From contig NZ_CP013378.1 in NCBI RefSeq assembly GCF_001718415.1, positions 868,001-932,000 on the forward strand: a DNA stretch of 64,000 nt, read 5' to 3'. Shown here in pieces: positions 9,865-19,380 of the stretch (its first letter is position 1; each line of letters opens with the position of its first letter). The notes beneath the pieces are model-generated. The model saw nothing but the letters and a program-made list of their open reading frames with translations, was not told where the DNA came from and ran no database searches. The position numbers and the translations under genes were made by a program. Origin of the DNA: Burkholderia pseudomultivorans (lineage in GTDB: Bacteria; Pseudomonadota; Gammaproteobacteria; Burkholderiales; Burkholderiaceae).

Positions 9865-10953
9865 ATGCATATCGATACCGATTCCCCCCGCCCGGCGCCC
9901 GGCGTCGCCCGCCTGCATTCCGAGCCTTGGGGCACGCTGCCCGACGGCGACGCGGTGCGGCGCTACACGCTGCGCAATGCGCACGGGATGCGCGTCGTCG
10001 TCAGCGACCTCGGCGCGACCGTCGTGTCGTGGCTCGCGCCCGACCGCACCGGCCGCTTCGCCGATATCGTGCTCGCGCACGACACGCCCGCGGAATATGT
10101 CGAATCCGGCGTCTACCTCGGCGCGACCATCGGCCGGTGGGCGAACCGAATCGCCGGTGCGCGCTTCACGCTCGACGGCGTCGACTACCGGCTCGACCGC
10201 AACGAGCGCGGCAACCTGCTGCACGGCGGCGCGAACGGCTTTCACCGCCAGCGCTGGGCCGTCGTCGACGACTGCGGCGGGCTCACGCTGCAGCTCGATT
10301 CGCCCGAAGGCGACGCCGGCTTCCCCGGCAACGTGAGCGTGCAGGTCCGCTACACGCTCGACGACGACGGCACGCTGACGATCGACTACACCGGTGTCGC
10401 CGATGCGCCGTCGCCGCTCAACCTGACGAATCACAGCTATTTCAACCTCAACGGCCGCGCCGGCAGCGACGTGCGCGGCCACGTGCTGAGCATCGACGCC
10501 GATGCCTTCCTCGAAGTCGACGACGCGCTGATCCCGACCGGCGCCGCGGACGTGACCGGCACCGCGTTCGATTTCCGTCAGAGCGCGCCGCTCGGCGCGC
10601 GCCTCGACTGGCCGCATGCACAGCTCGCGCGGGCGCGCGGCTTCGACCACTGCTTCGTGCTGCGCAACGGCATCTGCGCGGTCAGGCCGGTCGCACGCAT
10701 CTACGATCCGGAAAGCGGCCGCGAGCTCGTCGTGTCGACCGACCAGCGCGGCCTCCAGCTCTACACCGGCAACCATCTCGACGGCGTGCGCGTGAGCGGC
10801 GGTACGCGCTGCGCGCGGCACGCCGGCCTGTGCGTCGAAGCCGGCGGCTTTCCGGACCAGGTCAACATGCCCGACCTGCGCGACGAGGTCATCGTTCACC
10901 CGGGCGCCGTCTACCGGCAGACGACGCAGTATCGCGTCGCCGTTCGCGCGTGA
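9865..10953 (+). CDS. galM: Aldose 1-epimerase (mutarotase) GalM
   Basis: Interconverts alpha and beta anomers of aldoses, here probably xylose and/or the hexose taken up by the neighbouring importer. The 362-residue product has the galactose mutarotase fold, with the substrate loop IGRWANRIAGARFTLDG, the catalytic-His region LNLTNHSYFNLNG near residue 190, and GLQLYTGNHLDG with the C-terminal Glu region CVEAGGFPDQVN. It follows xylR in the same direction and converges with yjfF, separated by a strong hairpin. Confidence 0.92.
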   Translation: MHIDTDSPRPAPGVARLHSEPWGTLPDGDAVRRYTLRNAHGMRVVVSDLGATVVSWLAPDRTGRFADIVLAHDTPAEYVESGVYLGATIGRWANRIAGARFTLDGVDYRLDRNERGNLLHGGANGFHRQRWAVVDDCGGLTLQLDSPEGDAGFPGNVSVQVRYTLDDDGTLTIDYTGVADAPSPLNLTNHSYFNLNGRAGSDVRGHVLSIDADAFLEVDDALIPTGAADVTGTAFDFRQSAPLGARLDWPHAQLARARGFDHCFVLRNGICAVRPVARIYDPESGRELVVSTDQRGLQLYTGNHLDGVRVSGGTRCARHAGLCVEAGGFPDQVNMPDLRDEVIVHPGAVYRQTTQYRVAVRA

Positions 10954-10955
10954 CG

Positions 10956-11006
10956 CGGCGCCGGCCGCACCCGGGCCCGCGACAGACCCCGGTGCGGCCG
11001 GCGCCG
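10956..11006. terminator. Bidirectional terminator between galM and yjfF
   Basis: CGGCGCCGGCCGCACC (10956-10971) and GGTGCGGCCGGCGCCG (10991-11006) form a perfect 16-bp stem with a 19-nt loop, located exactly between two convergent genes. There is no U tract on either side, as is common in GC-rich genomes. Confidence 0.75.
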
Positions 11007-11020
11007 TGCGAACTGCTGCG

Positions 11021-12109
11021 CTACGCGCGCCGCATCGTCGGGATCGGCGCCGCGTCCTCTTCGGGCGGCGCGTGCCGCGCCGGCGCGGTATCGTCCTTGC
11101 GCCGCTGCGCATCGAGCCCCGTGCCGCCCGTACGGCGCCGCGCGGCATGCCGCTCGATCACCCGCTGCAGCATGCAGAACACGCACAGCAGCGCGCCGAT
11201 CACGATCCGCGTCCACCATGAACTCAGCGTGCCGTCGAACGTGATCAGCACCTGGATCGTGCCGAGGATGCCGACGCCGAATACCGAACCGATCACGTAA
11301 CCCACGCCGCCCGTGAGCAGCGTGCCGCCGATCACGGTCGCGGCGATCGCGTCGAGCTCCATGCCCTGCGCCTGCAGCCCGTAACCCGACAGCACGTACA
11401 ACGTGAACACCACGCCGCCGAGCGCCGAGCACAGCCCGCTCAGCGCGTAGACGCCGATCTTCGTGCGCGCGACCGGCAGCCCCATCAGCAGCGCCGAGCG
11501 CTCGTTACCGCCGATCGCATACACGTTGCGGCCGAAGCGCGTGAAATGCGCGACGTAGATCGCGGCGGCCAGCGTCGCGAGCGCGATCAGCGCGCCCGCG
11601 CTCAGCGTGCCGCCGCCGACCGGCACGCTGATGCCCGCGATCGCATGAAACGTCCGCTCGTTGATCGTGATCGACTGCGTCGTGATCAGGAAGCACGCGC
11701 CGCGCGCGAGAAACATCCCGGCCAGCGTGACGATGAACGGCTGCAGCCTGAAATAGTGGATCAGCGCGCCCATCGCGGCGCCGTACAGCGTGCCCAGCGC
11801 GAGCACCAGCGGCACGATCGCCCACACCGGCCAGTGCAGCCGCTCGGCGCCGACCGCGCACAGGATCGTCGTCAGCGCGACCACCGAGCCGACCGACAGG
11901 TCGATCCCGCCCGACACGATCACGAAGGTCATGCCGATCGCGACGATCAGCAGGAATGCGTTGTCGACGAGCAGCCCGGTGAGCACCTGCATCGAGAAGA
12001 AGCCCGTGTACATCACGGACCCGAAGCCGAACAGCGCGATGAACAGCGCGATCGTCACGACGATCGGCAGCGTGCGCGGGTCGGCGAGCCGGCCAAGGAA
12101 TCGGGTCAT
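11021..12109 (-). CDS. yjfF: Sugar ABC transporter permease, YjfF type
   Basis: Second permease of a sugar importer related to the E. coli galactofuranose system YtfQRT-YjfF. The 362-residue protein has about nine to ten membrane segments, IVSGGIDLSVGSVVALT near residue 65 and GMELDAIAATVIGGTLLTGGVG near 250. It carries a polar C-terminal tail of about 45 residues (RRRTGGTGLDAQRRKDD onward) that is longer than I expect for YjfF. Its ATG overlaps the stop of the upstream permease by 4 bp. A much longer in-frame extension is a shadow of ytfT in another frame. Confidence 0.85.
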   Translation of the reverse strand: MTRFLGRLADPRTLPIVVTIALFIALFGFGSVMYTGFFSMQVLTGLLVDNAFLLIVAIGMTFVIVSGGIDLSVGSVVALTTILCAVGAERLHWPVWAIVPLVLALGTLYGAAMGALIHYFRLQPFIVTLAGMFLARGACFLITTQSITINERTFHAIAGISVPVGGGTLSAGALIALATLAAAIYVAHFTRFGRNVYAIGGNERSALLMGLPVARTKIGVYALSGLCSALGGVVFTLYVLSGYGLQAQGMELDAIAATVIGGTLLTGGVGYVIGSVFGVGILGTIQVLITFDGTLSSWWTRIVIGALLCVFCMLQRVIERHAARRRTGGTGLDAQRRKDDTAPARHAPPEEDAAPIPTMRRA

Positions 12110-13146
12110 CGTTGCATCGCTCCGGGAGTGGCGCGCGAACGCGCGGAAGGCAGCAGCTTCGACGCGAGCCGGACGACGGGCGCACGCGCCGCCTCCGACT
12201 GGATCAGCGTCACGACAATCACGACGATCGCCTTGACGACCAGCGTCGCCTCGGGCGGCACGCCGATCGAATAGGTCGTATAGGTCAGCGTCTGGATGAT
12301 CAATGCGCCGAGCACGGAGCCGGCGAGGCTGAAGCGGCCGCCGAGCAGCGACGTGCCGCCGAGCGTCACCGCGAGGATCGCGTCGAGTTCGAGCAGCAGC
12401 CCCGCGTTGTTGCCGTCGGCGCTGCGCACGTTCGAGCTCGCGAGGATGCCGGCGAGCGCCGCCATCACGCCCGAACACAGATAGACGCCGAACACGACCG
12501 CACCCGAGCGCAGCCCGACGAGCCGCGTCGCGACCGGGTTCACGCCGATCGCGCGGATGAACAGTCCGAGCGCCGTGCGATTCACCAGCAGCGCGGTCGC
12601 GGCGATCGTCGCGAGCGCGATCCACACCGCGCATGGCACGGTCGCGAGATAGCCGCCGCCGAGCGCGAGGTAGGCAGGCGCGCCGATCGGGATGATCTGG
12701 CCGCCCGTCAGCAGCTGCGCGACGCCGCGGCCGGCCACCATCAGGATCAGCGTCGCGATGATCGGCTGCATCCCGACGAAGGCGACGAGCAGGCCGTTCC
12801 ACGCGCCCGCGAGCAGCCCGACGCCGAGCGCGGCGGCAAGCGCCGCGCCGACCCGCGACGGATCCGCGTCGAGCACGATCGCCGCGGCCGCGCCGGCGAT
12901 CGCGACGATCGCGCCAACCGAGATGTCGATCCCGCGCGTGGCGATCACGAGCGTCATCCCGAGCGACACGATCGCGAGCGGCGCCGCGCGGTTCAGGATG
13001 TCGATCGGCGCGCCGAACAGGTGGCCGTCGAGCAGCACGACCGACAGGAACGCGGGACGATGCACGACATCGAGCGCGAGCAGCAGCGCGAGCGTCAGCA
13101 CCGGCCACGCAAGCGGATGACGAAACAGCGTGCGCAAGCGCATCAT
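12106..13146 (-). CDS. ytfT: Sugar ABC transporter permease, YtfT type
   Basis: Permease of 346 residues with the BPD_transp_2 signature ATRGIDISVGAIVAIAG near residue 69 and ELDAILAVTLGGTSLLGG near 260. It pairs with YjfF as the heterodimeric channel. The start is the first of two consecutive ATG codons at 13146 and overlaps the ytfR stop by 4 bp. Its stop overlaps the yjfF start by 4 bp, so the two permeases and the ATPase form a tightly coupled unit. Confidence 0.85.
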   Translation of the reverse strand: MMRLRTLFRHPLAWPVLTLALLLALDVVHRPAFLSVVLLDGHLFGAPIDILNRAAPLAIVSLGMTLVIATRGIDISVGAIVAIAGAAAAIVLDADPSRVGAALAAALGVGLLAGAWNGLLVAFVGMQPIIATLILMVAGRGVAQLLTGGQIIPIGAPAYLALGGGYLATVPCAVWIALATIAATALLVNRTALGLFIRAIGVNPVATRLVGLRSGAVVFGVYLCSGVMAALAGILASSNVRSADGNNAGLLLELDAILAVTLGGTSLLGGRFSLAGSVLGALIIQTLTYTTYSIGVPPEATLVVKAIVVIVVTLIQSEAARAPVVRLASKLLPSARSRATPGAMQR

Positions 13147-14657
13147 GACTGGCCTCCCGCGATCAAGCGGTACACCTGCTCCTCGGACGCATCGGCGCCG
13201 CTCAGTTCGGCGACCTTGCGCCGGTCGCGCAGCACCGCGATGCGGTGGCTCACGCGCACGACCTCGCCGATCTCCGACGAGATGAACAGGATCGCGAGCC
13301 CTTTCGCGCACAGCGCGAGCACGCGCTCCATGATGTCGAATTTCGCGGCGACGTCGATGCCGCGCGTCGGTTCGTCGAGAATCAGCAGCTTCGGGTCCGT
13401 CGCGAGCCAGCGCGCGAGCAGCACCTTCTGCTGGTTGCCGCCCGACAGCAGCCCGATCGGCTGCTCCGCGTCGCGCGCCTTGATGCCGAGCCGCGCGATG
13501 TAGGAATCGGCGATCTCGCGCTGGCGCGCGCGCCCGATCAGCCGCCACCAGCCGCGCCGCGCCTGCAGCGCGAGGACGATGTTCTCGCGGATCGACAGCG
13601 CGGCGACGATGCCCTCCTTCTTGCGATCCTCCGGGCAATACGCGATCCCGTGCCGGACCGCGTCGTGCGGGGATGTCAGCCGCGCGCGCGCGCCGCCGAT
13701 CTCGATCGCACCGGTATCCGGACGCGCCGCGGCGAACGCGAGCTGCGCGGTTTCGGTGCGGCCCGAGCCGAGCAGCCCGGCCAGCCCGACGATTTCGCCG
13801 GGCCGCACGTCGAGATCGAGCGGGCTCATCATCCCGCGCCGGCCGACGCCCTGCATCGACAGGAACGGCGCGGCTGCACCGGTCGTCTGCCCGGCCGCGG
13901 CGGCGCCCGCCTGCAGCGTGTCGGACATCTGCTCGCGGCCCGTCATCTTCGCGACCAGTGCATCGACCGGCAGGTCGCGCGCCAGGTACTCGCCTTCGCG
14001 CTCGCCGTTGCGCATCACGGTGATCCGGTCGGACACCGCATAGGTCTGCTCCAGGAAGTGCGTGACGAACAGGATCGCGATGCCCGATGCCTTGAGCCGG
14101 CGCAGCACGTCGAACAGTCGCGCGACTTCGCCGTCGTCGAGGCTCGAGGTCGGCTCGTCGAGGATCAGCACGCGCGCGTCGACGGACACGGCGCGCGCGA
14201 TCGCGACCATCTGCTGCACGGCGATCGGATACGCGTCGAGCGAGCGCGTGACGTCGAGCGACAGGTCGAGCTCGGCCAGCGCGGCACGCGCCCGCGCATG
14301 GATCGCGTTCCAGTCGATCGCGCCGCGCCGCATCGGCTGCCGTCCCGCAAAGATGTTCTCCGCGACCGACAGGTTCGCGCACAGATTGACTTCCTGGTAG
14401 AGCGTCTGGATCCCGGCCGCCTCGGCTTCGCGCGGCGCCGCGAAGCGCACGGGCGCGCCGCCGACGCGGATCTCGCCCGCGTCGTGCGCATGCACGCCGG
14501 TGAGCACGTTGATCAGCGTCGACTTGCCGGCGCCGTTCTGGCCCATCAGCGCATGGATTTCGCCCGGATACAGCCGGAAGTCGACGCGCCGCAGCGCGCT
14601 GACACCCGGAAATGCCTTGTCGATGCCGATCATCTCGACCACCGGCGGATTCGTCAT
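13143..14657 (-). CDS. ytfR: Sugar ABC transporter ATP-binding protein, YtfR type
   Basis: Tandem-domain ATPase (504 residues). Walker A GQNGAGKST near residue 38, switch region [15 protein letters not shown], second-domain signature [15 protein letters not shown] and [16 protein letters not shown]. It supplies energy for the YtfT/YjfF channel. It lies between ytfQ (57-bp gap with a hairpin) and ytfT (4-bp overlap). Similar to the xylose ATPase XylG in this window but a distinct paralogue. Confidence 0.88.
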   Translation of the reverse strand: MTNPPVVEMIGIDKAFPGVSALRRVDFRLYPGEIHALMGQNGAGKSTLINVLTGVHAHDAGEIRVGGAPVRFAAPREAEAAGIQTLYQEVNLCANLSVAENIFAGRQPMRRGAIDWNAIHARARAALAELDLSLDVTRSLDAYPIAVQQMVAIARAVSVDARVLILDEPTSSLDDGEVARLFDVLRRLKASGIAILFVTHFLEQTYAVSDRITVMRNGEREGEYLARDLPVDALVAKMTGREQMSDTLQAGAAAAGQTTGAAAPFLSMQGVGRRGMMSPLDLDVRPGEIVGLAGLLGSGRTETAQLAFAAARPDTGAIEIGGARARLTSPHDAVRHGIAYCPEDRKKEGIVAALSIRENIVLALQARRGWWRLIGRARQREIADSYIARLGIKARDAEQPIGLLSGGNQQKVLLARWLATDPKLLILDEPTRGIDVAAKFDIMERVLALCAKGLAILFISSEIGEVVRVSHRIAVLRDRRKVAELSGADASEEQVYRLIAGGQS

Positions 14658-14685
14658 GAACGCTCCCTCGAAGCGGTTGCGATCC

Positions 14686-14704
14686 GGGCGGCGCCCTGCC
14701 GCCC
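14686..14704 (-). promoter_or_regulatory. Intercistronic hairpin between ytfQ and ytfR
   Basis: GGGCGGC (14686-14692) and GCCGCCC (14698-14704) form a perfect 7-bp stem with a 5-nt loop, 10 bp after the ytfQ stop. It is placed as expected for an element that keeps binding-protein mRNA more abundant than the rest of the operon. Confidence 0.4.
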
Positions 14705-14714
14705 GTGCGCGATC

Positions 14715-15677
14715 TCAGTATTTGCGGGTCGGCAGCACCTGCGCGGCGACGCTCATCGGGAACACGGTTTCGTTCGTCACGATCCGCTTGGGCAGCGACT
14801 TGCCGGCGACGACGTCCTTCACCGCGCTCATCAGCTGCGGCCCGAGCAGCGGGCTGCATTCGACGTCGACGTTGATCTTGCCGGCGATCATCGCCTGGAA
14901 GCCGCCCTTCGTCGCATCGAACGACACCACGCTCACGTCCTTGCCCGGCTTGATCCCGGCCTCCTCCATCGCCTGGATCGCGCCGAGCGCCATGTCGTCG
15001 TTGTGCGCGTAGACGACGTTGATCTGCTTGCCGTAGGTCTTCGCGAACGCTTCCATCACCTGCTTGCCGCCGGCGAGCGTGAAGTCGCCGCTCTGCGACG
15101 CGATCACCTTGAATTTCGGGTTGTTCCTGATCACTTCGAGCAGGCCCGCGCGACGATCGTTGGCCGGCGCCGAGCCGACCGTGCCCTGCAACTCGACGAT
15201 GTTGATCGGACCCGCGTCGTTCTTGTAGCGCTCTTCGAGCCAGTGGCCGGCGCGGCGTCCTTCCTCGAGGAAGTCGGAACCGATCATCGTCACGTACAGC
15301 GACGGATCCTTCACGTCGACCGCGCGATCGGTCAGGATCACCGGGATGTGCGCGGCCTTCGCCTCGGTCAGCACCGGCTCCCAGCCCGATTCGACGACCG
15401 GCGAAAACGCGATCACGTCGACCTTCTGCGCGATGAACGAGCGGATCGCGCGAATCTGGTTTTCCTGTTTCTGCTGCGCGTCCGAGAACTTCAGGTTGAT
15501 GCCGGCGTCCTTCGCCGCGCTCTTCACCGACACGGTGTTCGCGGTGCGCCATGCGCTCTCCGCGCCGACCTGCGAAAACCCGAGCGTGATCGGCTTTTGC
15601 TGCGCGTACGCGCCCACCGCGTAGGTCGTCGCCGCGGCGACGAGCGCACCGGCCGCCAGCTTCCTGAAAAATGTCAT
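14715..15677 (-). CDS. ytfQ: Sugar-binding periplasmic protein, YtfQ type
   Basis: Periplasmic binding protein (320 residues) of the second sugar importer. Signal peptide MTFFRKLAAGALVAAATTYAVGAYA, then QKPITLGFSQVGAESAWRTANTVSVKSAAKDAG, which closely resembles the YtfQ family (galactofuranose-binding in E. coli). It also has LTDRAVDVKDPSLYVTMIGSDF and NVVYAHNDDMALGAIQAMEEAG. First gene of ytfQRT-yjfF. Its neighbour galM and the homology suggest a hexose or furanose substrate; the exact sugar is inference. Confidence 0.87.
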   Translation of the reverse strand: MTFFRKLAAGALVAAATTYAVGAYAQQKPITLGFSQVGAESAWRTANTVSVKSAAKDAGINLKFSDAQQKQENQIRAIRSFIAQKVDVIAFSPVVESGWEPVLTEAKAAHIPVILTDRAVDVKDPSLYVTMIGSDFLEEGRRAGHWLEERYKNDAGPINIVELQGTVGSAPANDRRAGLLEVIRNNPKFKVIASQSGDFTLAGGKQVMEAFAKTYGKQINVVYAHNDDMALGAIQAMEEAGIKPGKDVSVVSFDATKGGFQAMIAGKINVDVECSPLLGPQLMSAVKDVVAGKSLPKRIVTNETVFPMSVAAQVLPTRKY

Positions 15678-15809
15678 GGTTCGTCTCCGATGATGTCGTT
15701 GTGTGCCGCGGCGCTGTTCTGTTTCTGCGTGGCGCGAACGCGGCGCGGAGCTGCGCCGGTCCGTCCGGTCGATGCGCCCCGGATCAGTCTAGGAACAAGT
15801 CCGATAACC

Positions 15810-15844
15810 TTCCAATGAAATTTTGGATTGAAGCGATATTGGAA
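15810..15844. promoter_or_regulatory. AT-rich inverted repeat upstream of ytfQ
   Basis: TTCCAAT (15810-15816) and ATTGGAA (15838-15844) are exact reverse complements in an unusually AT-rich patch, 130 bp upstream of the ytfQ start. A TTGGATTG block lies inside. Likely a promoter/operator region for the ytf operon; the regulator is not in the window unless it is XylR. Confidence 0.35.
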
Positions 15845-15945
15845 TCGGCATACGTATAAACACCTAAGTGAGGATGGGTGCGGGCGCGGGCGAGCGTAGC
15901 CGCCGGGCGACGCTACAATATCGCCCCTTCTGTCGGGAGACGAAA

Positions 15946-16260
15946 ATGTCCTGGTTCGTATACGAAGTACCCGAATACCACGAAGACGCTCCGCGCATCG
16001 AGCCCTTCAGCGACCTGCGTAGTCGTGTGCTGAAAGTCAGCGGCCAGGCCATGGCCGACGAACTGGAAAGCGTTCGCGAGAACGCCGCGGCGACCGCGGA
16101 CACGCCCGAGCGCCCGCTGCGCACGCCGGAAAATCCGCATGTCTTTCCGATTCCTTACGCCGACTCCATGATCCTGGTCGGCTTCATCTTCGATCTGAAA
16201 CGCGAGTTCCGGCAGCTGGTCGTATCGCCCGTGGAAATGCCCTGGCTCAAAGACGCGTAA
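15946..16260 (+). CDS. Small hypothetical protein (104 aa)
   Basis: The ATG at 15946 is preceded by CGGGAGACGAAA, a clear ribosome binding site, and by a TACAAT box at 15914-15919. A longer in-frame start exists but precedes that box. The product (MSWFVYEVPEYHEDAPRIEPFSDLRSRVLKVSG) is acidic in its first half with no signal peptide. Residues 85-104 (ILVGFIFDLKREFRQLVV) are more hydrophobic but not a clear membrane span. I do not recognise a family. Followed 40 bp later by a DUF3820 gene in the same direction. Confidence 0.7.
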   Translation: MSWFVYEVPEYHEDAPRIEPFSDLRSRVLKVSGQAMADELESVRENAAATADTPERPLRTPENPHVFPIPYADSMILVGFIFDLKREFRQLVVSPVEMPWLKDA

Positions 16261-16299
16261 CGCGCACGCAGGAACGGACATCCGTGCACAATAGTCGCC

Positions 16300-16515
16300 A
16301 TGCAAGCGCCAGACCTTGAACGCCTCGTCAGCATGACCATGCCCTTCGGCAAATACAAGGGGCGGCTCATTGCCGATCTCCCCGGGAATTACCTGAACTG
16401 GATGGCTCGCGAAGGATTTCCGCGCGGCGAAATCGGTCGGTTGCTCGCGTTGATGCACGAGATTGACCATAACGGCCTGAAGGGGCTGCTCGAGCCGCTG
16501 CGCAAACGCGGATAG
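16300..16515 (+). CDS. DUF3820 family protein (71 aa)
   Basis: Short protein carrying the DUF3820 pattern MPFGKYKGRLIADLPGNYLNWMAREGFPRGEIGRLL, the recurrent FGKYKG...DLP..YL.W core found in small proteobacterial proteins and in some exonuclease-associated domains. Cytoplasmic, function not established. The ATG at 16300 is close to CAATAG and lacks a strong Shine-Dalgarno sequence; GTCGCC precedes it. Convergent with lpdV across a strong hairpin. Confidence 0.8.
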   Translation: MQAPDLERLVSMTMPFGKYKGRLIADLPGNYLNWMAREGFPRGEIGRLLALMHEIDHNGLKGLLEPLRKRG

Positions 16516-16523
16516 AAGCGGTC

Positions 16524-16561
16524 GGGCGTGTGTCGCTGATCGCCATCGGCGACACACGCCC
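16524..16561. terminator. Perfect 13-bp hairpin between DUF3820 gene and lpdV
   Basis: GGGCGTGTGTCGC (16524-16536) pairs exactly with GCGACACACGCCC (16549-16561) across a 12-nt loop, 9 bp after the DUF3820 stop and between convergent genes. No U tract. Confidence 0.7.
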
Positions 16562-16632
16562 CACTCGGGTTCGGCGGCGATCACCGCGGCTTCAACGCAG
16601 ACAGCGCGCTCCCGCCGACCGAACCCGCTGCC

Positions 16633-18024
16633 TCAAATATGCAAAGCCGCGCCAAGCGCGCGCAGCGCCGCCTCCTGCATCGCTTCACCGAGCGTCGGAT
16701 GCGCGTGGATCGTGCCGCCGACATCCTCGAGCCGCGCGCCCATCTCGATCGACTGCGAGAACGCCGCAGCCAGCTCCGACACGCCGCGCCCGACCGCCTG
16801 CCAGCCGACGATCAGATGCGTGTCGCGCCGCGCGACGACGCGCACGAAACCGTCGGTCGCCTGCAGCGTCATCGCGCGTCCGTTCGCCGCCAGCGGGAAC
16901 GATGCGCTGAGGCAGTCGACGCCGGCCGCCTTCGCGTCGTCGGGCGACCAGCCCGACGTGACGACCTCCGGATCGGTGAAGCACACGGCCGGGATCGACG
17001 CGGGCGTGAACCTGCGGCGACGTCCGGCGATCAGCTCGGCCACCATCTCGCCCTGCGCCATCGCGCGATGCGCGAGCATCGGCTCGCCGGCGACGTCGCC
17101 GATCGCCCACACGTTGCGCATCGACGTCCTGCACGCGTCGTCGATGCGCAATGCGCGGCCGTTGCGGTCGAGCGGCAGCGACTCGAGCCCGAAGCCGTCG
17201 ACCCGCGGTCGGCGGCCGACCGCGACCAGCACGCGATCGGCCGGCAGCGTCCGTTCCGCGCCGTCGGGCGCCTGCACGCGCACCGCACCGTCGTTCGCGA
17301 GCCCGAGCACCTTGTGGCCGAGCCACATTCCGACGCCGAGCCGCGCGAGCGAATCGGCGACCGGCTTCGCGAGTTCGGCGTCATACGCGGGCAGCACACG
17401 CGGCGCGGCCTCGACGATGCCGACCTCGACGCCGAGCTTGCGATAGGCGGTCCCGAGTTCGAGCCCGATGTAGCCGGCGCCGACGACGAGCAGCCGCTTC
17501 GGCAGCGACGCGGGCGACAGCGCTTCGGTCGACGACACGACATGCCCGCCGAACGGCATCGAGGGCAGCTCGACCGGCTCCGAACCCGTCGCGAGCAGCA
17601 GATGCTCGCAGGCGATCCGCGTGGTGTCGTCGCCCGCCGCGACTTCGATCGTCTTGCCGTCGATCACGCGCGCGTCGCCATGCAGCACGCGCACGCCGTG
17701 CTTCTTCAGCAGCGCGCCGACGCCGCGCGTGAGCCGCTCGACGATGCCGTCCTTCCATGCGACGCTCTTCGCGATGTCGATCTCCGGCGTGCGCACGCGA
17801 ATCCCGAGCAGCCCTTCTCCGGCCTGTCCGCACGCCTGCTCGAACGCGTCGGCGACATGGATCAGCGCCTTCGACGGAATGCAGCCGATGTTCAGGCAGG
17901 TGCCCCCAAGCCGTTCGCGTTCGACGAGCACCGTCGGAATGCCGAGCTGGCCCGCGCGAATCGCGGCGACGTAACCGCCCGGACCGCCGCCGATCACGAG
18001 CAGCGTGGTGTGTTCGTTCTTCAT
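16633..18024 (-). CDS. lpdV: Dihydrolipoyl dehydrogenase, E3 of branched-chain 2-oxoacid dehydrogenase
   Basis: FAD-dependent E3 component (463 residues) that reoxidises the lipoyl groups of E2. FAD-binding [19 protein letters not shown] near residue 10, redox disulfide [15 protein letters not shown] near 42, NAD-binding [19 protein letters not shown] near 180, and the catalytic His-Glu region [16 protein letters not shown] close to the C-terminus. The ATG at 18024 ([14 protein letters not shown]) is used; an upstream extension overlaps bkdB. Last gene of the bkd operon, 5 bp after bkdB. Confidence 0.92.
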   Translation of the reverse strand: MKNEHTTLLVIGGGPGGYVAAIRAGQLGIPTVLVERERLGGTCLNIGCIPSKALIHVADAFEQACGQAGEGLLGIRVRTPEIDIAKSVAWKDGIVERLTRGVGALLKKHGVRVLHGDARVIDGKTIEVAAGDDTTRIACEHLLLATGSEPVELPSMPFGGHVVSSTEALSPASLPKRLLVVGAGYIGLELGTAYRKLGVEVGIVEAAPRVLPAYDAELAKPVADSLARLGVGMWLGHKVLGLANDGAVRVQAPDGAERTLPADRVLVAVGRRPRVDGFGLESLPLDRNGRALRIDDACRTSMRNVWAIGDVAGEPMLAHRAMAQGEMVAELIAGRRRRFTPASIPAVCFTDPEVVTSGWSPDDAKAAGVDCLSASFPLAANGRAMTLQATDGFVRVVARRDTHLIVGWQAVGRGVSELAAAFSQSIEMGARLEDVGGTIHAHPTLGEAMQEAALRALGAALHI

Positions 18025-18029
18025 CGCGC

Positions 18030-19379
18030 TCACTCCACGAACAACAGCGCCGGGCGCTCGAGCAGGCCGCGCACCGCCTGGATGAATTCGGCGGCGTCCG
18101 CGCCGTCGACGACGCGATGATCGAACGACGACGACAGGTTCATCATCTTGCGTGCGACGATCGCGCCATCGCGGATCATCGGCCGCTCGACGATCCGGTT
18201 CACGCCGACGATGCCAACCTCGGGATGGTTGATGACGGGTGTCGACACGATCCCGCCAAGCGCGCCGAGGCTCGAAATCGTGATCGTCGAACCGCTGAGC
18301 TCGTCGCGCTGCGCGCGATTGGCGCGCACCGCGTCGGCCAGCCGCGCGATTTCCGCCGAGATCGACCACACGTCGCGCGCTTCCGCATGACGCAGCACCG
18401 GCACGGTCAGACCGCCATCCGTTTGCGTCGCGACCCCGACGTGCACCGCGCCGTAATGCGTGACGACGCCCGCTTCGTCGTCGTAGCGCGCATTGATCTG
18501 CGGAAAGTCGCGCAGCGCGATCACCATCGCGCGAATCAGCAGCGGCAGCGGCGTCAGCCGGCCGCGCGTGTCGCCATGGCGACGATTCAGCTCGGTGCGC
18601 AGCGCTTCGAGCTCGGTGACGTCGATTTCCTCGACATAGCTGAAGTGCGGAATGCGGCGCTTCGCCTCCTGCATCTTGCGCGCGATCGCACGGCGCAGGC
18701 CGATCACCGGCACTTCCGTTTCGTCGTTGCGTTCGTCGTAGCCGTGCGCCGGCGACGGTCGTGCGGCAGCGCCCGCCGTGCGCGCATACGCGTCGAGATC
18801 GGCATGCAGGATGCGCCCGGCTTCACCGGTGCCGCGCACGTAGCGCAATTCGATGCCCATGTCCCACGCGCGCTGGCGTACCGCCGGCGACGCGAGCGGC
18901 CGTTCGCCGGGCTCGAGCGCCGCGCGCGGCGTCGGCACCGCGTGCTCCGCATGCCGATGCTCGGCCGGCGCGTGCTTCTCGACATGATGGGCGGACTTCG
19001 ACGACCGGGGCGCAGCGGATGCGGCGGATGTCGCGGATGCTTCGGACGATCCGGCATGCGCGTCGTCGCCTTTCGCACGCGGCGACGCAGCCGCATCCTT
19101 GTCGCGCCCTTTCGCGCCCGGCTTCAGATTGCCCTCGCCTTCGACTTCGAGACGGATCAGCTCGCTGCCGACCGCCATCATCTCGCCGATCCGTCCGCCG
19201 AGTTCGAGCACCTTGCCCGCGACCGGGGACGGAATCTCCACCGCCGCCTTGTCGGTCATCACGTCGGCGAGCGGCTGGTCTTCCGTGATCGTCTGTCCGA
19301 CTTCCACATGCCAGGCCACCAGTTCGACCTCGGCGATCCCTTCGCCGATATCCGGCATCTTGATCACATGAATGCCCAT
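18030..19379 (-). CDS. bkdB: Branched-chain 2-oxoacid dehydrogenase E2 (lipoyl transacylase)
   Basis: Core acyltransferase (449 residues). One lipoyl domain at 1-80 with the lipoylated Lys in [14 protein letters not shown], a linker rich in Ala, Ser, His and charged residues (about 85-140), the E3-binding domain ([36 protein letters not shown]), and a C-terminal catalytic domain ending with [17 protein letters not shown], containing the catalytic His and Asp. A single lipoyl domain is normal for BCKDH E2. It starts 1 bp after the E1-beta stop. Confidence 0.93.
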   Translation of the reverse strand: MGIHVIKMPDIGEGIAEVELVAWHVEVGQTITEDQPLADVMTDKAAVEIPSPVAGKVLELGGRIGEMMAVGSELIRLEVEGEGNLKPGAKGRDKDAAASPRAKGDDAHAGSSEASATSAASAAPRSSKSAHHVEKHAPAEHRHAEHAVPTPRAALEPGERPLASPAVRQRAWDMGIELRYVRGTGEAGRILHADLDAYARTAGAAARPSPAHGYDERNDETEVPVIGLRRAIARKMQEAKRRIPHFSYVEEIDVTELEALRTELNRRHGDTRGRLTPLPLLIRAMVIALRDFPQINARYDDEAGVVTHYGAVHVGVATQTDGGLTVPVLRHAEARDVWSISAEIARLADAVRANRAQRDELSGSTITISSLGALGGIVSTPVINHPEVGIVGVNRIVERPMIRDGAIVARKMMNLSSSFDHRVVDGADAAEFIQAVRGLLERPALLFVE

Positions 19380-19380
19380 C

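Noticed and set aside
11021-13108. A 695-codon minus-strand frame running through yjfF and upstream of it.
   Set aside because: The N-terminal part is an out-of-frame shadow of ytfT; the true yjfF start at 12109 overlaps ytfT by the usual 4 bp.
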